The notes under the pieces are model-generated. The model saw nothing but the letters and a program-made list of their open reading frames with translations, was not told the origin of the DNA and did not search any database. The position numbers were made by a program, and so were the translations under genes. A stretch of 64,000 nucleotides of DNA from Dryococelus australis (lineage: Eukaryota; Arthropoda; Insecta; Phasmatodea; Phasmatidae), in NCBI GenBank assembly GCA_029891345.1, contig CM057009.1, forward strand, positions 301,421,466 to 301,485,465, written 5' to 3'. This document shows positions 36,630-50,365 of the stretch, piece by piece (the first letter of the stretch is position 1; each line of letters starts with the position of its first letter).

Positions 36630-37960
36630 GAGTGTTTAAATTATTTCTGAGAGTGACCTAAGTGTAAATTTTGTGTTTTGGGGGATATTGCATATATTTG
36701 GTGGGAGATAGGGGTCTCAAATATGTGATTTACATGTTAAACAATCTGTTTGCCGAATGCAATTAAATGTTAGATAAATTCAGTGTTCTATGGATGAATA
36801 AATTACACACATTGAATCGCAAATTTCAAACGACTTAAGTGAATAATAAGTGCAAATACGTGAGTCTTAAATGTAACGTGAGTCTCGAGCTTAGAAATGT
36901 AATTTAGATGAGAGAGAATTTTAACTACATGAATAACACCTGGTGTCAACAAGTGGATATCACTAAACGAAATCGAGCTAATCAGTATGAATAAATAACA
37001 CTTACAAATTACACAATTCAGCCTGGTGAATAATATCTTACGGCAAAATACCCTGAATAAGATTTAAACTTGACACAATAGTGTACGTCTATTTTGACAA
37101 GTGAAATATACAACGATAGAAAAATCTTACCTCAAATTATTTGTTTCAAAATAACTAACTTGTATAGAGCGTAATCCCACCTCACTTTATATATAAGAGG
37201 GAAATGCACAAACATTCTTGCAGAGATAATTAATTTTAAATAATGTAGTTACTACTAATTTCCATAAAGTGTGTGTCGTACTTGTTAAAACAAATAGTAT
37301 TTTAGGAATTTTTGTAGACACAGCTCAGAAATTGAACATCTTATCGCAATATTGCATTAACACACGAAAGTTTATATTTTCCCAATAAAATACTTTTATG
37401 TTAAAACGTAAATCGCGGCTATCACCAGAGATGGTCGCCAGTCTGTAGTTGCAGTAACCCCCAATTGTAAGCTCATCGGCCGCCAAGTAATAGAGGTGTG
37501 GTGAAGATGAAAGAGAGTGAGCCGTACACGTCTGTCTAGCCCAAGCTTCTATCACCAACTGAAGATGGCGACGAGTGGGTAGCTGAGGTCACTTCTCTCC
37601 AAAGCTCCCTGCACCCCCTCCCCTTGCCTGTGTGCAACCCTAAGCTGCCCATGATTGTCAATTTTTTGGCACTAACGCAAGATGGCGTCAATTGCCCAGT
37701 TGCATTCCGATCAGGAGGACCTGGCCTACCATCCCCTCCCACCTCAACCACCCGCATCTACCCAGCACCCCTCGCTCTCAGAGCCGGTCTGACTCCATGA
37801 TGCGAGCCACGCTGCACCCCTCCCTGCCAAGCCATGTCTGCGAGGTCCTGAAGGTAATTCATCCATCAGCCCACAATAGTCATTTTTCGACACTAAGGTA
37901 AGATGGCGACAAATGCCTAGTTTCGTGCAGATCAGGAGCTGCCTGCTCATAGCCACCCTA
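36630..37960 (+). repeat. Interspersed repeat R2, copy A
   Basis: Collinear with an inverted copy at 42880-44465 and a third copy at 49140-50365. Shared blocks are GGTGGGAGATAG near 36700, GAGTCTCGAGCTTAGAAAT near 36880, AGAATTTTAACTAC near 36918, ACTAATTTCCATAAAGTGTG near 37255 and CAGAGATGGTCGCCAGTCTG near 37430. The right third holds direct repeats of a block ending CACTAA-G-AAGATGGCG, at 37562, 37679 and 37900. No open frame resembles a transposase. Class unknown; borders approximate. Confidence 0.68.
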
Positions 37961-40037
37961 CCCCGCTCCCCTCGCCTTTAGAACTGACCCAAGACCACCC
38001 ACCCCTCCCACCTCTACTCACGAAGGTGACACTTCTGAAGAGCTCCACTATCGATCCAGCCTGGTGTTCACAAATACCTGTTTTACACACCCCAGCATCA
38101 GCCCTGAAAATGTTTTTTTCCTTTTTTTTTCGCGAGTTGGTGCTCCTGCAGTATCTGTTTCACGACAATGTGCCCTCCCCTGCTAGAGTACTCAGAACAC
38201 ATTTTTTTCTTGTGTAGGCTCCCCTGCTTCACTAGCTTGCCCATATCCCTCTGAATGCATACCTTGGGATATTTTACCTGACTCGCTGATGCTTCAACCT
38301 TACGCAACAGGTTGACTATATGAACAGGGGAAAAAATATCACAAGTCCCTGAAATCAAGTTCCCAATATAAGCCCCGAGATAATCCCCAGATTTAACATT
38401 CCAACAAGTAAAATGTATTTAAAATGTATGCTGGAGTCTGTTTGCTGGTTTCTGTTGGGTACAGTCATAAATGGTTTAGCTGGAGAAATTTTCTTGTAGG
38501 CAATGAAGGACAGAGGTCTTTGCTACCTGTCTCTGTAAAAGTATTTGGGGCTCATTTTCAATTTGTCCCCTGGGATGTCACAAAAGTTGGTCAGCAGAGC
38601 ATTGTGTCTTACTCCAATCTTCAACTTGAGCAGACCAAGGTTCTCTCAAGATACTAACCTGTTGCCTTGTTCCTTTGGAAAACTTAATTCATTCATTCAT
38701 TCAGCTATGTTTGATTTTCTCCAATTTTTTCTTGTAATTTACTATAAGCCCTTCAAAGTTAGTTATAATTTAAATGATTGCAAGTTTTTTAAGTCAAGAA
38801 ATTTACATATTCTTTGTGAAAGCAAGCAAAAAGTTATCCTGAATTTAAATACAGGTCATCAGCTCATCATTACTGATAGACTCATTTATTTTCACTACTA
38901 TTAAACCATCACTCCTTATACATAAGATATTATTCAAAAAAAGTTAGTAATACAGGGAATTTAAAAAAATAAATTACATTATTTGTTTTTAACTTAAGAG
39001 AAAAAGTTTTAATAGAAAATTAATAATCGCATTCAAGACAGGAGAAATTATACATCTTACCATTAAACATATTACATCACACACTTTCAATAAAATATAA
39101 TCTTTTTTTTTTGTAATTACCTTCTGAAAAAGAACACAACTTCAAATCAATACCTCATGTTACATCACAACCTTAAATGGAATACAAACATTGTTTACTA
39201 TTGAATTCTGAAAAATGTTACATACCGAAATCGATCATGTATATTACATCACAAATTATGAAATGATCACATTAACTTTGTTCTTTGTATCAATATTTAC
39301 ATGTACAAGCCAAACAGACATTTTTAAAACAAAAAACCCCATCTTAAATCATTAAAACTGTTAAAAATAATTTGCATCATGTCCTGACAATTTCAAAAAT
39401 ATTCAAATACTCGATCATTTACATGCATAAGTCAAACAGACTTTTTAACCATAAAAAAACTCCCCTGTTCACAATTATGATGTCAAAATGTGTTTAGAGT
39501 GAAAAGAATTTACATCATTATATGATTGAAATTATAATTTAAGTTCATTAAGAAACTTTCCTATGTGAATGAAATCTCTTTATAAATCATTACACCAAAA
39601 TGAAATTTCTTTAAAAATTGTTAGAACTTTATATTTTCAATCATTGAACTGTAAAAAACTTTTCACCCTAATGCAAGTAAAAAATGATTATAATTTTTTA
39701 AAAATGAAAACATTTGTGAAATTAAACTACAGAAGGAGTCATTTATCACTGAAATTGTGAACTTTCAATACAATTTTGTGTAGGGTTAAGACCTAAGCTT
39801 AATTTGGATTTCTTAACATTTTTAAATACAGCTTTCAGAGACACATTTAGAGAGGGAGACTTTAAATCTAACAGTTTACAACAGGAGCAAATCTTAGATG
39901 TTGTCAGTTGTTGCTCATTTGTCTTTCTTTTTCTTAAATCCAAAGCTCCAAACTATGTAGATGGAAGCACCGTGGCGGACGATGCTACAAACTTGGAAGA
40001 TGTGGACACCGTAGCTGACAGCATTGTCGAAAAACTC
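37961..40037. other. Intergenic, AT-rich, with weak tandem repetition
   Basis: No gene was recognised. TTACATCACA recurs near 39071, 39163 and 39244. A block with TTTACATG-A-AAG-CAAACAGAC occurs at about 39297 and 39418, suggesting a decayed tandem repeat of roughly 120 bp. The minus strand left of 40037 may continue the small gene at 40038-40238. Confidence 0.4.
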
Positions 40038-40238
40038 TTAAATGGGGATAATGATCCCATAACTGGTTGCAAATGTCAAGGCAAACTCCTCTTCTTCGTA
40101 ATAAGTTAAGAAACTGCTTACTGAATAATCCAAACAGTTGATTAGTATATTGAAGTACTCCCACTCAAAATAATCAAGCTCTTTGTTAAAATCTTGTGTA
40201 GATAAGCCAGGAAAGTAGTCTTCAAATGACCGCGACAT
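40038..40238 (-). CDS. Small uncharacterised ORF with its own TATA box
   Basis: The minus-strand ATG at 40238 opens a 66-codon acidic frame (MSRSFEDYF..), rich in Asp, Glu and aromatic residues, ending at a TAA near 40038. A strong TATA box (TATAAATAG, 40301-40310 complement) lies about 65 bp upstream, and CA and TCA initiator-like sites lie between. The distance resembles the TATA-to-ATG distances in the Polinton block at 58-64 kb. It lies about 2 kb downstream, in transcription sense, of a second Polinton remnant, so it may belong to that element. A GTAAGC donor-like site within the frame (after DYS) raises the option of a first exon. Product unknown. Confidence 0.3.
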   Translation of the reverse strand: MSRSFEDYFPGLSTQDFNKELDYFEWEYFNILINCLDYSVSSFLTYYEEEEFALTFATSYGIIIPI

Positions 40239-40309
40239 TGCAAAGCAAACCAAACTAACAAATGACTGGAAGAAGTTGAGGGGGTGTAGAGGTTGAAGCC
40301 CTATTTATA

Positions 40310-41949
40310 AAAATTTCAAATTTCCAGGTAAAATGTTCGAAAAGCCTGATTTGTCCCCTCCAACCAGAAGTCAGAAGTTCTAACACCCATTCCCCAACTC
40401 TTCCCACACCCCGACATTCAAATATCTTCAAACCACCACCCCCAACCTTGGAGATAAACCTCTCTGCTAAGTTTCTTGCTTGAAGAAAAGAATAACATTT
40501 ATTTATCAGTAAAATAACTACTGATCATAACAAATAAAGTTTATTTGATCATCCATTAAAAACATTTTGCAATGTAATGAATTTAATAAAACAATATATA
40601 ATTTATAGAAAAAAGTAACATCTATAAAAACCATGGTATAGTCCCTTTTGTCCTTCTCTAAGATTACTTTAAACTTTTAAAGGAAATATTTTTTTTCTTA
40701 TTCACAATATAGCTTATCTAAATCAAGAGACTATATGATCTAATTTTAGTAAATATGCTCCTGTTTTCTTAATCTGTATATTGATAATCATATTTATGCT
40801 AAACATATACCGACATTTTCTGTGAATGTGTTCAAATGTGTATCAATTTGGTTAAAATTATATTTTATAATATATTTCGATCAATTAGTTTTTTTTTTGT
40901 TAAGGTTAGTATATGTACAGAGAATTAAAACTTGTTTTGTAAATATTTGATAATTTTATACAAGTCTTCTTTGTTTTTTTTTATTTCTGTATATCTTATT
41001 GCGTAATAGAGTTTGCAAAGTGGATATTCATTTTTATCAAGTAGAAAACCAAATATTTTGGTTCGAGATATTTCAAACAGCTAGTAAGAAGTTTTGACCT
41101 TGATAGTATCAAAAGTTGAAAAAATATTTGACTGGAACTGCACTCCCTAGCATGGAATGGATATGTCCTTGATTGCTTCCTTCCTGAAAAGCTAGGGGCC
41201 TGGGTAATCTCCAGGTTATAATAAAACCAAAATGCATTTTGCAGGAGTTTGTTGGACTCAGGCTGACAAACTCTGAAATCTCAGTTTCTATAGTTAGTAG
41301 TACTGAAATTTAACCTTGAAGGAATGGTCACACTGCTAAGACCTCATACCCTCTAAATGTAATGGTATTTTAGATATTGGAAAATGATATGAGTAAAATA
41401 TTTCGAAGTGAATATAAATTACAAAGTTAATAATGCTTAATCTGAAAAATTACACGTGATTCATTTAAGTTTAAACATCTATAAAGTGAAGTTATTTACC
41501 TTTTGCACACAGACAAACAAATTTATAGTAGTTTAATTAACAGTGTTACATTCATTATTATTTATAAGGTTACAATCATACCAAACCAGGACTCGAAACC
41601 AGCTTATATCACCCAAAGCTTATTCGGGATGGTATATTATATTGTTAGTTATGGGAAAGCAGTTAGATTTCTCACTTCAAAAACTTTTTCCCTCTCTGGG
41701 GAGAAAATATTATTCTTACTAAAACAAGCTCATTTTAATAAGGAATAGGTTAAATAATGTTTTCAAGAAACAATTTCATTTTACATCATGGTTATTTACT
41801 AAATATATACAAGTACACCATTATCCAAAAATTTATGTACAACCTTTTAACACAACAAAGTACAGATTGCTCCAAAACATACACAAGTAACTACAGGGCG
41901 ATATTAAACAATTATTAAAGAAATATATACAAATACAAGGTATTAAAAA
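40310..41949. other. Intergenic, no gene seen
   Basis: AT-rich sequence between the small TATA-led ORF and the Polinton remnant. The plus-strand frame 41503-41748 has no recognisable domain. Confidence 0.4.
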
Positions 41950-42690
41950 ATTACTACAACTATTTCTTTCGTAAACAAAGTAGAAATGCTTTACACCAAT
42001 GTGCTAATAACTTGCTGATATTCAAGTTACATTTAGATTTCTGTATACACCAGCATGTGATTATGTCTTGTTGATCCATTTTTATGAAATAGTGGATTAC
42101 ATACAAGCAAATACTTTTTATAGTAAATTGCACTCATTTGACTCTCATCCCAAATAATGGAATATCACGAAACTATTATGCACAGGTGATTTGGGAGGAG
42201 AATCATCAGTGTCTGTTTACACCAGTCAGCCAGCATTGCCCTAGTTAACAATAATTTTGAGTTTTCCTCTGCAGAGAAAAATGTTGAATTGTAATTGTTT
42301 TAACAAGAGGGAATTTTATTCTTTTTGAATATCTATTACTTTCTTTTTTAACACACTTTCGAAAATATGTTTTTTCTCAACTCTGCCTACATATATTTCA
42401 CAATTATTAAGATAATGTTTGCAAATATCTTCAATATTCTCATACTCTCTACATCCACTTTCCCATTTTAAAGCATGGGGATGGTTAGTAACCCATCTAT
42501 TTGTTTCCTTGTATTTGGGGATTAGATATTTCCAGCCAAATGGTGATTTGAAGCCAAATACAGTTGAATGTTCTTCCATATCAGTGATAGCTAATTCTTT
42601 AATGATAAATATTTCTTCTCCAGACTGAAATACTTGCACATTGCAAAACATATCATACCATAGTTCGTCATCTACTGACACAATTCATTA
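41950..42690 (-). mobile_element. Second Polinton/Maverick remnant (inverted)
   Basis: Read on the minus strand this segment follows 61610-62370 base for base in long stretches. Examples are TTTGCAATGTG, CAACTAATAGATGGGTTACT-like text, CTCCTCC-AATCACCTGTG, TTGTATGTAATCCACTA-TTCATAAAAATG and ATACAGAAATCTAAATGTAA. Similarity ends near 42690, just before the inverted R2 copy, and fades below 41950. It shows that the element exists in at least two diverged copies about 19 kb apart in opposite orientation. Confidence 0.85.
42316..42681 (-). pseudogene. Polinton-associated conserved protein of unknown function, copy 2
   Basis: A 121-codon open frame (GTG at its start, so no true start) matching the protein at 61640-62200. 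Shared segments include IKELAITDMEEH, FGWKYLIPKYKETNRWVTNH and NNCEIYVGRVEKKHIFESV. It is better preserved than copy 1 in its central part. It ends at a TAA after DIQKE where copy 1 reads through a TAC codon. A 20-base stretch present in copy 1 just downstream is missing here. Related proteins occur beside capsid genes in arthropod Polintons; no function is known to me. Confidence 0.7.
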
Positions 42691-42879
42691 TTTTCACAAG
42701 CATATATCTTACATTGTAACTAGCTAATCTATAGTGAATTATAAGAATGTAAGCTTGTGTATTTGAGGGAAATTGTGAATTTGCAATAATTTCAATTCAT
42801 GAATCAATTATACCATTGGTAATTCTGTCATTCTGTTTGCTTACATCAAACACAAATAACATCCCTTTGGTTTGAAATA

Positions 42880-44465
42880 TATATGGTGGGTAGAAGGGGT
42901 GGCTATTCCCCCAATCTGAGCTCAAGTAGGCAGTTATCACCATCTTGCCTTAGTGCTGAAAAATTGACAATCGATAGCAGGCAAGTGAATGACTCCAGGA
43001 CACAATACTCTGGTGAGGGGTGCAGTTGATGCCATATTGCCTTAGTGCCAAAAATTGACAATCGCAGGCAGCCCGGGGTCACACTGTGGTGAGTGATGGG
43101 GAGGGAGGGGGTGTAGGGAGCTCTGAAGCAAAGTGACCTCAACTACCCACTTGTCGCCATCTTCAGTTGGTGATAGAAGCTTGGGCTAGACAGTCGTGTA
43201 CAGCTGACTCTCATCTTCACTGCACCTCTAGAACTTGGCGGCCGACGAGCTTACGATCGGGGGTTACCAAACTACGGACTGGCGACCATCTCTAGTGATA
43301 GCTGCGATTTATGTTTTAATATAAAAGTATTTTATTGGTAAAATATAAACTTTCATATGTTAACTCAATATTGTGATAAGATTTTCAGTTTCTGAGCTCT
43401 GTCTAGAAAAATTACTAAAATACACTGTGTTCACAAGTATGACACACACTTTGTGGAAATTAGTAGTACATTTGTTATTTTAAAAATAATTTTCTCTTCA
43501 ATGATGTTTGTGCATTTTTCCCCTTATGTATAAAGCAATGTGGGATTACGCTCTATGCAAGTTAGTTAATTTGATACAAATAATTTGGGTAAGATTTTCT
43601 ATAATTTTATATTTCCCTTATCAGAATAGACTTACACTATTGTGTCTGGTTTAAATCGTATTAAGTTTTATTGCCATAAGATATTATTCACCAGACTGAA
43701 TTGTGTAATTTGTATGTGTTATTTATTTATACTGACTATCTGGATTTCGTTTAGCGAGTTTCCACTTGTCGACATCAGATGTTATTCACGTAGTTAAAAT
43801 TCTCCTTCATGTAAATTATATTTCTAAGCTCGAGACTCGTGTTGCGTTTAAGAATCACATAATTGCACTTATTATTCATGTAGTCATTTGAAATTTGCCA
43901 TTCGATGCTTGTAATTTATTCATATGTAGAACACACTGAATTTCTCTAATGTTAATTGTATTCAGAAAACTGCTTGTTTAACACATAAATCGCATCTTTC
44001 AAAGTAGCCTATCTCCCACCACCATCTACAAGCTATATCCCCCCAAAAACATCAAATTTACAGTTAGGTCATTCTTAAAAATTGTTTAAACACTCTGAAA
44101 TTCTCTCGTGTGTTAAATATATTCATGAAAGTCGCCTATCTACCACCAACATCCCACCAAACACCTCAAAATTAGAAAAATTCGAAAAAAAAAATGACCC
44201 TTAGCCCACTCTTGCACTCAACTTAATACCTATATAACACATTGCAACCCACCACTCTGGTCAGTAGCCTCTAAGATACCAAACTATGAACATCATACAG
44301 AGCTCCTTGTACCCCCTCCAAAAAAAAAAGGAAGAAAATCGATAAAAAATTCGATTCTAATAAAATTTAACTCTTTCAATTAAATTCGATCCTTTCAATT
44401 AAATTTAGCCCTTTCGATCAAAACGATAACGCATAAATTAATCCCAATTAATCCACGATGCCGTA
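42880..44465 (-). repeat. Interspersed repeat R2, copy B (inverted)
   Basis: The reverse complement matches R2 copy A from its AAGATGGCG-bearing direct repeats (here 42938, 43031 and 43155) through the GTCGCCAGTC, CTCGAGCTTAGAAAT and GGTGGTGGGAGATAG blocks. It extends further 5' than copy A, to an A/T-rich end with TTAATTGGGATTAATT near 44435-44455 that also begins copy C. A block around GGTGG-AGATAGGCGACTTT occurs twice in this copy (near 44010 and 44140). No coding region was recognised. Confidence 0.68.
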
Positions 44466-46736
44466 GAACCCCTACGCCGCTACTAATCACCGAGGATAGT
44501 CTTTTCGAGCACATTATGAAGTAGGCACAAGATGGACGCGCTAGTAATTGAACGCGGACTTGCTAGGTGAGAATGACCAATCACATCTCTAGGAGCAACT
44601 GATTACAACAGTCTGGAACATTTATTGAAAGTGATTATTGATATTGCTACGAGTATTGTTGCTCAACTATTACCTACTAACCTCTATTTTACAAGAATAG
44701 AAATGCATGATGTCACAGATGCATTTTCGAAGTCCTATACAGAAATTGTACTAGACACTGTGCAAGCGAAATGTTTGTTGGTGGTGGTGGTGTTGATATT
44801 ACAGACAAATAAACCGTGTTTCTAATTTGATATTCATGAATTTAACTCGCCGCTTAATAATATGTTATGCTATTGGGACGAATATATTTCCATTAAATAA
44901 GAACCGAAGTTGAGATCATTGTCTCAGTAATTAATTACACGTCGGAACAGTCATAGCCGTTACCTTACAAGTCCCGTATTGCCATTTACGAATTCAAAAT
45001 CAAAATTTCGATATCTATAGTTGTTCAGAAGATATTTGGAGTGAACATTTTATCTGAATAATACTGTATATAGTCTCGCTACTTACCGAGTAAAAACCTG
45101 AACTTTTAAAGGGGCAAGTACCGTATTATCGCCCTTGCCTGGTGGATCAACTTACTTGTGGTTTCTAAGTAGAGTCTTCTGATATCCAAAATATCGGTGA
45201 ATGCATTTATCAGCATGTGCAGAACACGAGACATTTCAAAACGCAATAAATGTTATGTGGGTCTATACGTGGGTGAAAGTCTAGTCATGAAGGTGGTTTA
45301 CGAGGAGCTGAGTACTCCAAACCATCTGTGGTTATCTGAATATTAATGAGAGACCAGAACGACAAAGCATAATATGTAAAAAAAAAAATCCTTTGCTCTT
45401 CATGGTATACATGTGCAATTATGTATCATATTTGATCTGAACTGTGTGTGTTTATAGTACGTATTTTATGCATTATATATAGTATGAAAAAAATTCAACA
45501 TCTTTTCAGTTATACTCAATTATGAAATCCACAGGCTACAAACAAATGGCACCGACTTGTTTACCTGGATTGATGGTGCTGGGGGGGGGGGGGGGGATGT
45601 CTCAAATTTTGTGTGACCCATGTTTAAATGTGTATTTCAATCACACGCACACTGTCACATACACTCTCACATACACACATACTCTCTTTTTCCCCTCCTG
45701 CTCTCTCTCTCTCTCTTTCACCCCCTCTTTCAATCTCTCTCACCCCCTCTCTCTCACACACCCCCTCTCTCTCTCGCTATTTCTCCTCCTCTATTTATCT
45801 CGCTGTTTCTTGAATGTTTGTGCATGCAGTTATTCATGAATATAACACTTATGTTTATGTACTACAGGCCAACGTTTTAACTACATGAATAACCTATTCT
45901 TAAGAAGAAAACATACATACCACTGTAATTTTTGTTGAAAAAGCTATGTAATTTTAATAAGCGCCCTTAAAATTCATAATCCTAACTTAAACATTAAAAC
46001 TTTGCAAAGAATTAAAAAAATAACATCACCTTTTCAGAGCCATTATCTTAAGACACTTCCTCAGTGATTAATTATACATGTCAAGTTCTACATACTTTGT
46101 GCAAAATTTTGATGATGTACTTAGAAGAGGGGGAATCATCTTTAGCAGCAAATTCTCGAGAGAGTTCTGCAGTCTCCTTGCGTAGTTTTATATGTAAATA
46201 TTCCTAACTCTAAAGAAAATAGAAATGTTTCACATCGATATTAGTAATTTAAAACTTACATTCAATGATATTCATAAAAATATAAACACGATAAAATCAC
46301 TGCAAGTGATGACATATCTTGAATGTATGGCAATAAGGCCTAAAATTACCCTAAAAGAATTTAGGTAGGCCTCCATTTAAAATTATAAAATTAACTGTCA
46401 TAAACAATCTTATAACACAGGATACAGAAACTTTTGTATCAGTGCTGAATGGTATGTACGGCACTTGAGTAGAGCTGTGTATATTCGCTGTTTCTTAACA
46501 CTTTTGAAAATTATCTCTAAGTATGACATTTTTAGTTGTTTCCTAGATACTTTATGTCCTGCAGGCGTGCACAAATGTTTTATGCTTCAGTAAAAATAAA
46601 ATTATCTTAGTTTTTGTTCAATTAAACTTTATTTACACGTTATATATCAAGTATGATATTACACATACAAAAGGAGAAAATAAGTGTATTGGTAATGCGT
46701 TATGGTATTGATTCTTATATTATACAAATTACTATT
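44466..46736. other. Intergenic; poly-G and CT-rich low-complexity sequence
   Basis: No gene was recognised. A run of 16 G lies at 45581-45596. A pyrimidine-rich, CT/CA-repeat stretch covers about 45645-45810 and creates long Ser/Leu/Pro/His open frames that are not genes. Confidence 0.5.
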
Positions 46737-47083
46737 GAAATGAATGCGTACGAATGCAGTGCATCGTACCATTGGTGTAAATTTCTAGACTCGGTTAGGC
46801 TTTATTTTGATGAGGCGGAGGAATATCCTTGAAGTAGAACTTTGGCAGGACTTCAGAAAATTTGGAAGTAACAACGAATGGAGTATAGCTGCTGAAGTGG
46901 AGGAGTGTTCGGCCGTAACGCGAGATATAGTCAATTCACGATTACTTCCAGTTTTTTTGAAGCCTTGCTAAAGTTCTACTTTAAGGATATTCCTACGCCT
47001 CGTGCAAACAAAGCTTAACCATGTCTAGAAAAGTACACTAAAACAACAACGCACCGTATTCGTGAGCACTCAGTGTAATACTA
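46737..47083. mobile_element. MITE-like element with long imperfect terminal inverted repeats
   Basis: The outer ~140 bases on each side are imperfect inverted repeats. On the left: AATGCGTACGAATGCAGTGC, TCTAGACTCGGTTAGGCTT, GAGGCGGAGGAATATCC, GTAGAACTTTGGCA. On the right, complementary: GCCTTGCTAAAGTTCTAC, GGATATTCCTACGCCTC, AAGCTTAACCATGTCTAGA and CACCGTATTCGTGAGCACTC. The right outer end CACTGAGTGC (complement) next to TA suggests Tc1/mariner affinity, but the left end is not matched exactly. No coding capacity. Confidence 0.65.
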
Positions 47084-47951
47084 CTTTGCATAAGAACTAT
47101 TTTTTTACTAAGCATTACCAAGATGCCTATTTTCTCCCTGTTTTCATTCACATTAATTTTAAACGAGATATTATAATTTGTAGGCGGAATACAGGTAAAA
47201 GTTCAACTTAACCGAAACTAAGAAACTCGCATATTAACAGAAGTATAAAACCGCTTGTGATACATGTAATATTTAGAAAACAACTAAACACGTCATACAT
47301 GGGGTTATTTTTCAAAGGTATGACTCAAAAAATGTGAAGAAACTATGGATATACTATAGACGAAACGCTGCGCGCGAACGCTGTTCAGATAACGAAGATC
47401 TCTAGAACATCTGCTTAGTGAGAGCGTCAAGCATAAATACCGGTATTGTGATCGCATCATGTATCACGTAACACTACCACGTTTACGTGAAACACTTTTT
47501 TTTTTTTTTCGGATGCTGTATCATGATGGTTCACGTACGCGCGTTACCTATACTGAATTAAAATGTATAATGATATATTGGGGGGGGGGGGGGAAAGTCA
47601 GAAGAGTATGGATAGTCAGGGGTAAGGCCGACGCTCTCCCACTCTCCCTAATTCTTAATGTCTGTACTTTCATCTATTTTTGCGTGCACCTGTGTTTGTA
47701 AAGTTATTAGGGTTAAAACTGTTAACAGTAAAGGAGCACTTTTGAAAGCCCTGCCTAAGATACACTTAAATACACATTGTGTATTGTGTATTTTTTCAAC
47801 ATACGTACAATAAACATTGCCATGTGTCTGATCTCTGAACCGTGCGCCGGTCAAGTGAAATTGTGAAATTATTAGGAAGTAAATATTTTACAGATCTGTT
47901 CAATCTTACGGCCGTGTGCATAAAAACACAAAGACCGGGAACCACTTTCCC
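47084..47951. other. Intergenic, no gene seen; poly-G tract
   Basis: A 14-base poly-G run at 47580-47593. No coding signature was recognised. Confidence 0.45.
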
Positions 47952-48187
47952 TAAGTCGTTGCCAACGCAAGTCAGTCTGCATGTTAAAATATATCGAGGC
48001 AGGGATACACAAATTTTTCATAAGTTAATTTCAAAAGTGCTCACTATACCATAAACAGCCTTTACTGAAAAGCATGTATTATCGACATTCTTTTTATATA
48101 TACATATATATATAATTTGTGTATCCCTGCCTCGATATATTTTAACATGCAGACTGACTTGCGCGCAGTAAAGTTGGCAACGACTTA
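47952..48187. repeat. Inverted repeat (64/74-bp arms) abutting a TA microsatellite
   Basis: The left arm 47952-48015 and right arm 48114-48187 are identical in inverted sense except for a 10-base insertion (CGCAGTAAAG) in the right arm. The 98-base loop is partly TA-rich. The right arm runs directly into the (TA)n array at 48188. Confidence 0.93.
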
Positions 48188-49139
<952 letters not shown>

Positions 49140-50365
49140 ACATTTCACCTGGTATCAATTGGGATTAATTGATGGATTATCAATTTGATTAAAAGTGTTA
49201 ATCCTTAATCCAATCTTAATCTGCTCAAAATTCTTTTCTTATTATTTTGATGTGTGTGTGTGTGCGTGCGGATATTGGTGGTAGATAGGCGATTTTTTAC
49301 GAATATATTTAACAGACAAGCGAAATTCAGAGTCTTTAAATGAGTTCTACATATGAATAAAGTAAGCACATATAATTGAAAATTTGTAAACAACTATGGG
49401 AATAAAAAATGCAATTATGTGAGTCCTGAGCTTATAAATATTATTTACACAGGAATTTTAACTACGTGAATAACATCTGATGACGACAAGATCTAAACTA
49501 TCAAAATTATGTGAGTGTGTAATTAACGATCTATAAATTAAACGAACATGGTATATATGACGCCTCTCGCAAATACCTTACATGTCCGACTGCCTGTGAG
49601 ACTGGCGAGGAGACAGTTTAGAAAAGTAATCCACATGTAAAAAGAAATTAATTGATTTACATGATTTATAAAATTGCACCTCTCCCAAAACATCTTTCAG
49701 GCTGCGAAAAGGAATGACATTAGTAAATGATTTGCGGAGACTTATAATATGTTACATGGAGAGTGGCAGACATCCGTTCACCTCGGAGGATGGTGAAGAT
49801 ATGGCGTCACTGTATGACGTATTCCAACTCATATACATGGAGCTTGTGGGCGAGTCGAAATTATAATAAAAAAAACTCTGAATACGATTTACGCACTACT
49901 CATACACATTGTGTATTATATTTAGAAAAATGTATCCCTACCAAGCACTGCATGGAATTTAATTAGCGAAATGCACAGACAATGATTTAGCACTTCCTGG
50001 ACAAATAAAGATTTTCCAAACTAGGGTTTTGAATTTTAAACAGATACAATAGAAATTTCACCAGGAGATCCCCGAATACAATCTGTGATTTAAACCAGAC
50101 ACAATTTGGTACTTCTATTTTGATAAGTAAAATATATAACAATCTACAAGAAAGTAATTAACTATACAAAATCTTACCCCAAATGATATTAAAATAAGTC
50201 AATTCGATGTATGATGAATATCACTTATGACGAGCTGTGAGTAGATACATCTACAGTGGCTGACAGACAACTGTGTTTAAACTACAGTAAATACTCATAA
50301 ATGAAAGTTTTTTTTATGTTTATGAAATTCACTGCACTTGTCAACCAAAAATGCTAGGAATTTTC
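49140..50365 (+). repeat. Interspersed repeat R2, copy C
   Basis: Same orientation as copy A. It starts near TTGGGATTAATTGATGGATTA. It shares GGTGGTAGATAGGCG (49279), TGAGTCCTGAGCTTATAAAT (49421), AGGAATTTTAACTACGTGAATAACATCTGATG (49451), a CTTCTATTTTGATAAGTAAAATATA block (50112) and GGAATTTTCGTAGAC near 50357, where similarity ends. It lacks the AAGATGGCG direct repeats of copies A and B. A (TG)n stretch lies at 49251-49263. Confidence 0.6.

Noticed and set aside
39804..40109. 101-codon plus-strand frame
   Set aside because: It overlaps the TATA-led minus-strand ORF and has no promoter, motif or homologue that I can see; the minus-strand reading has better support.
45522..45880. Long overlapping plus-strand frames rich in Ser, Leu, Pro and His
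   Set aside because: They come from poly-G and CT/CA low-complexity DNA.
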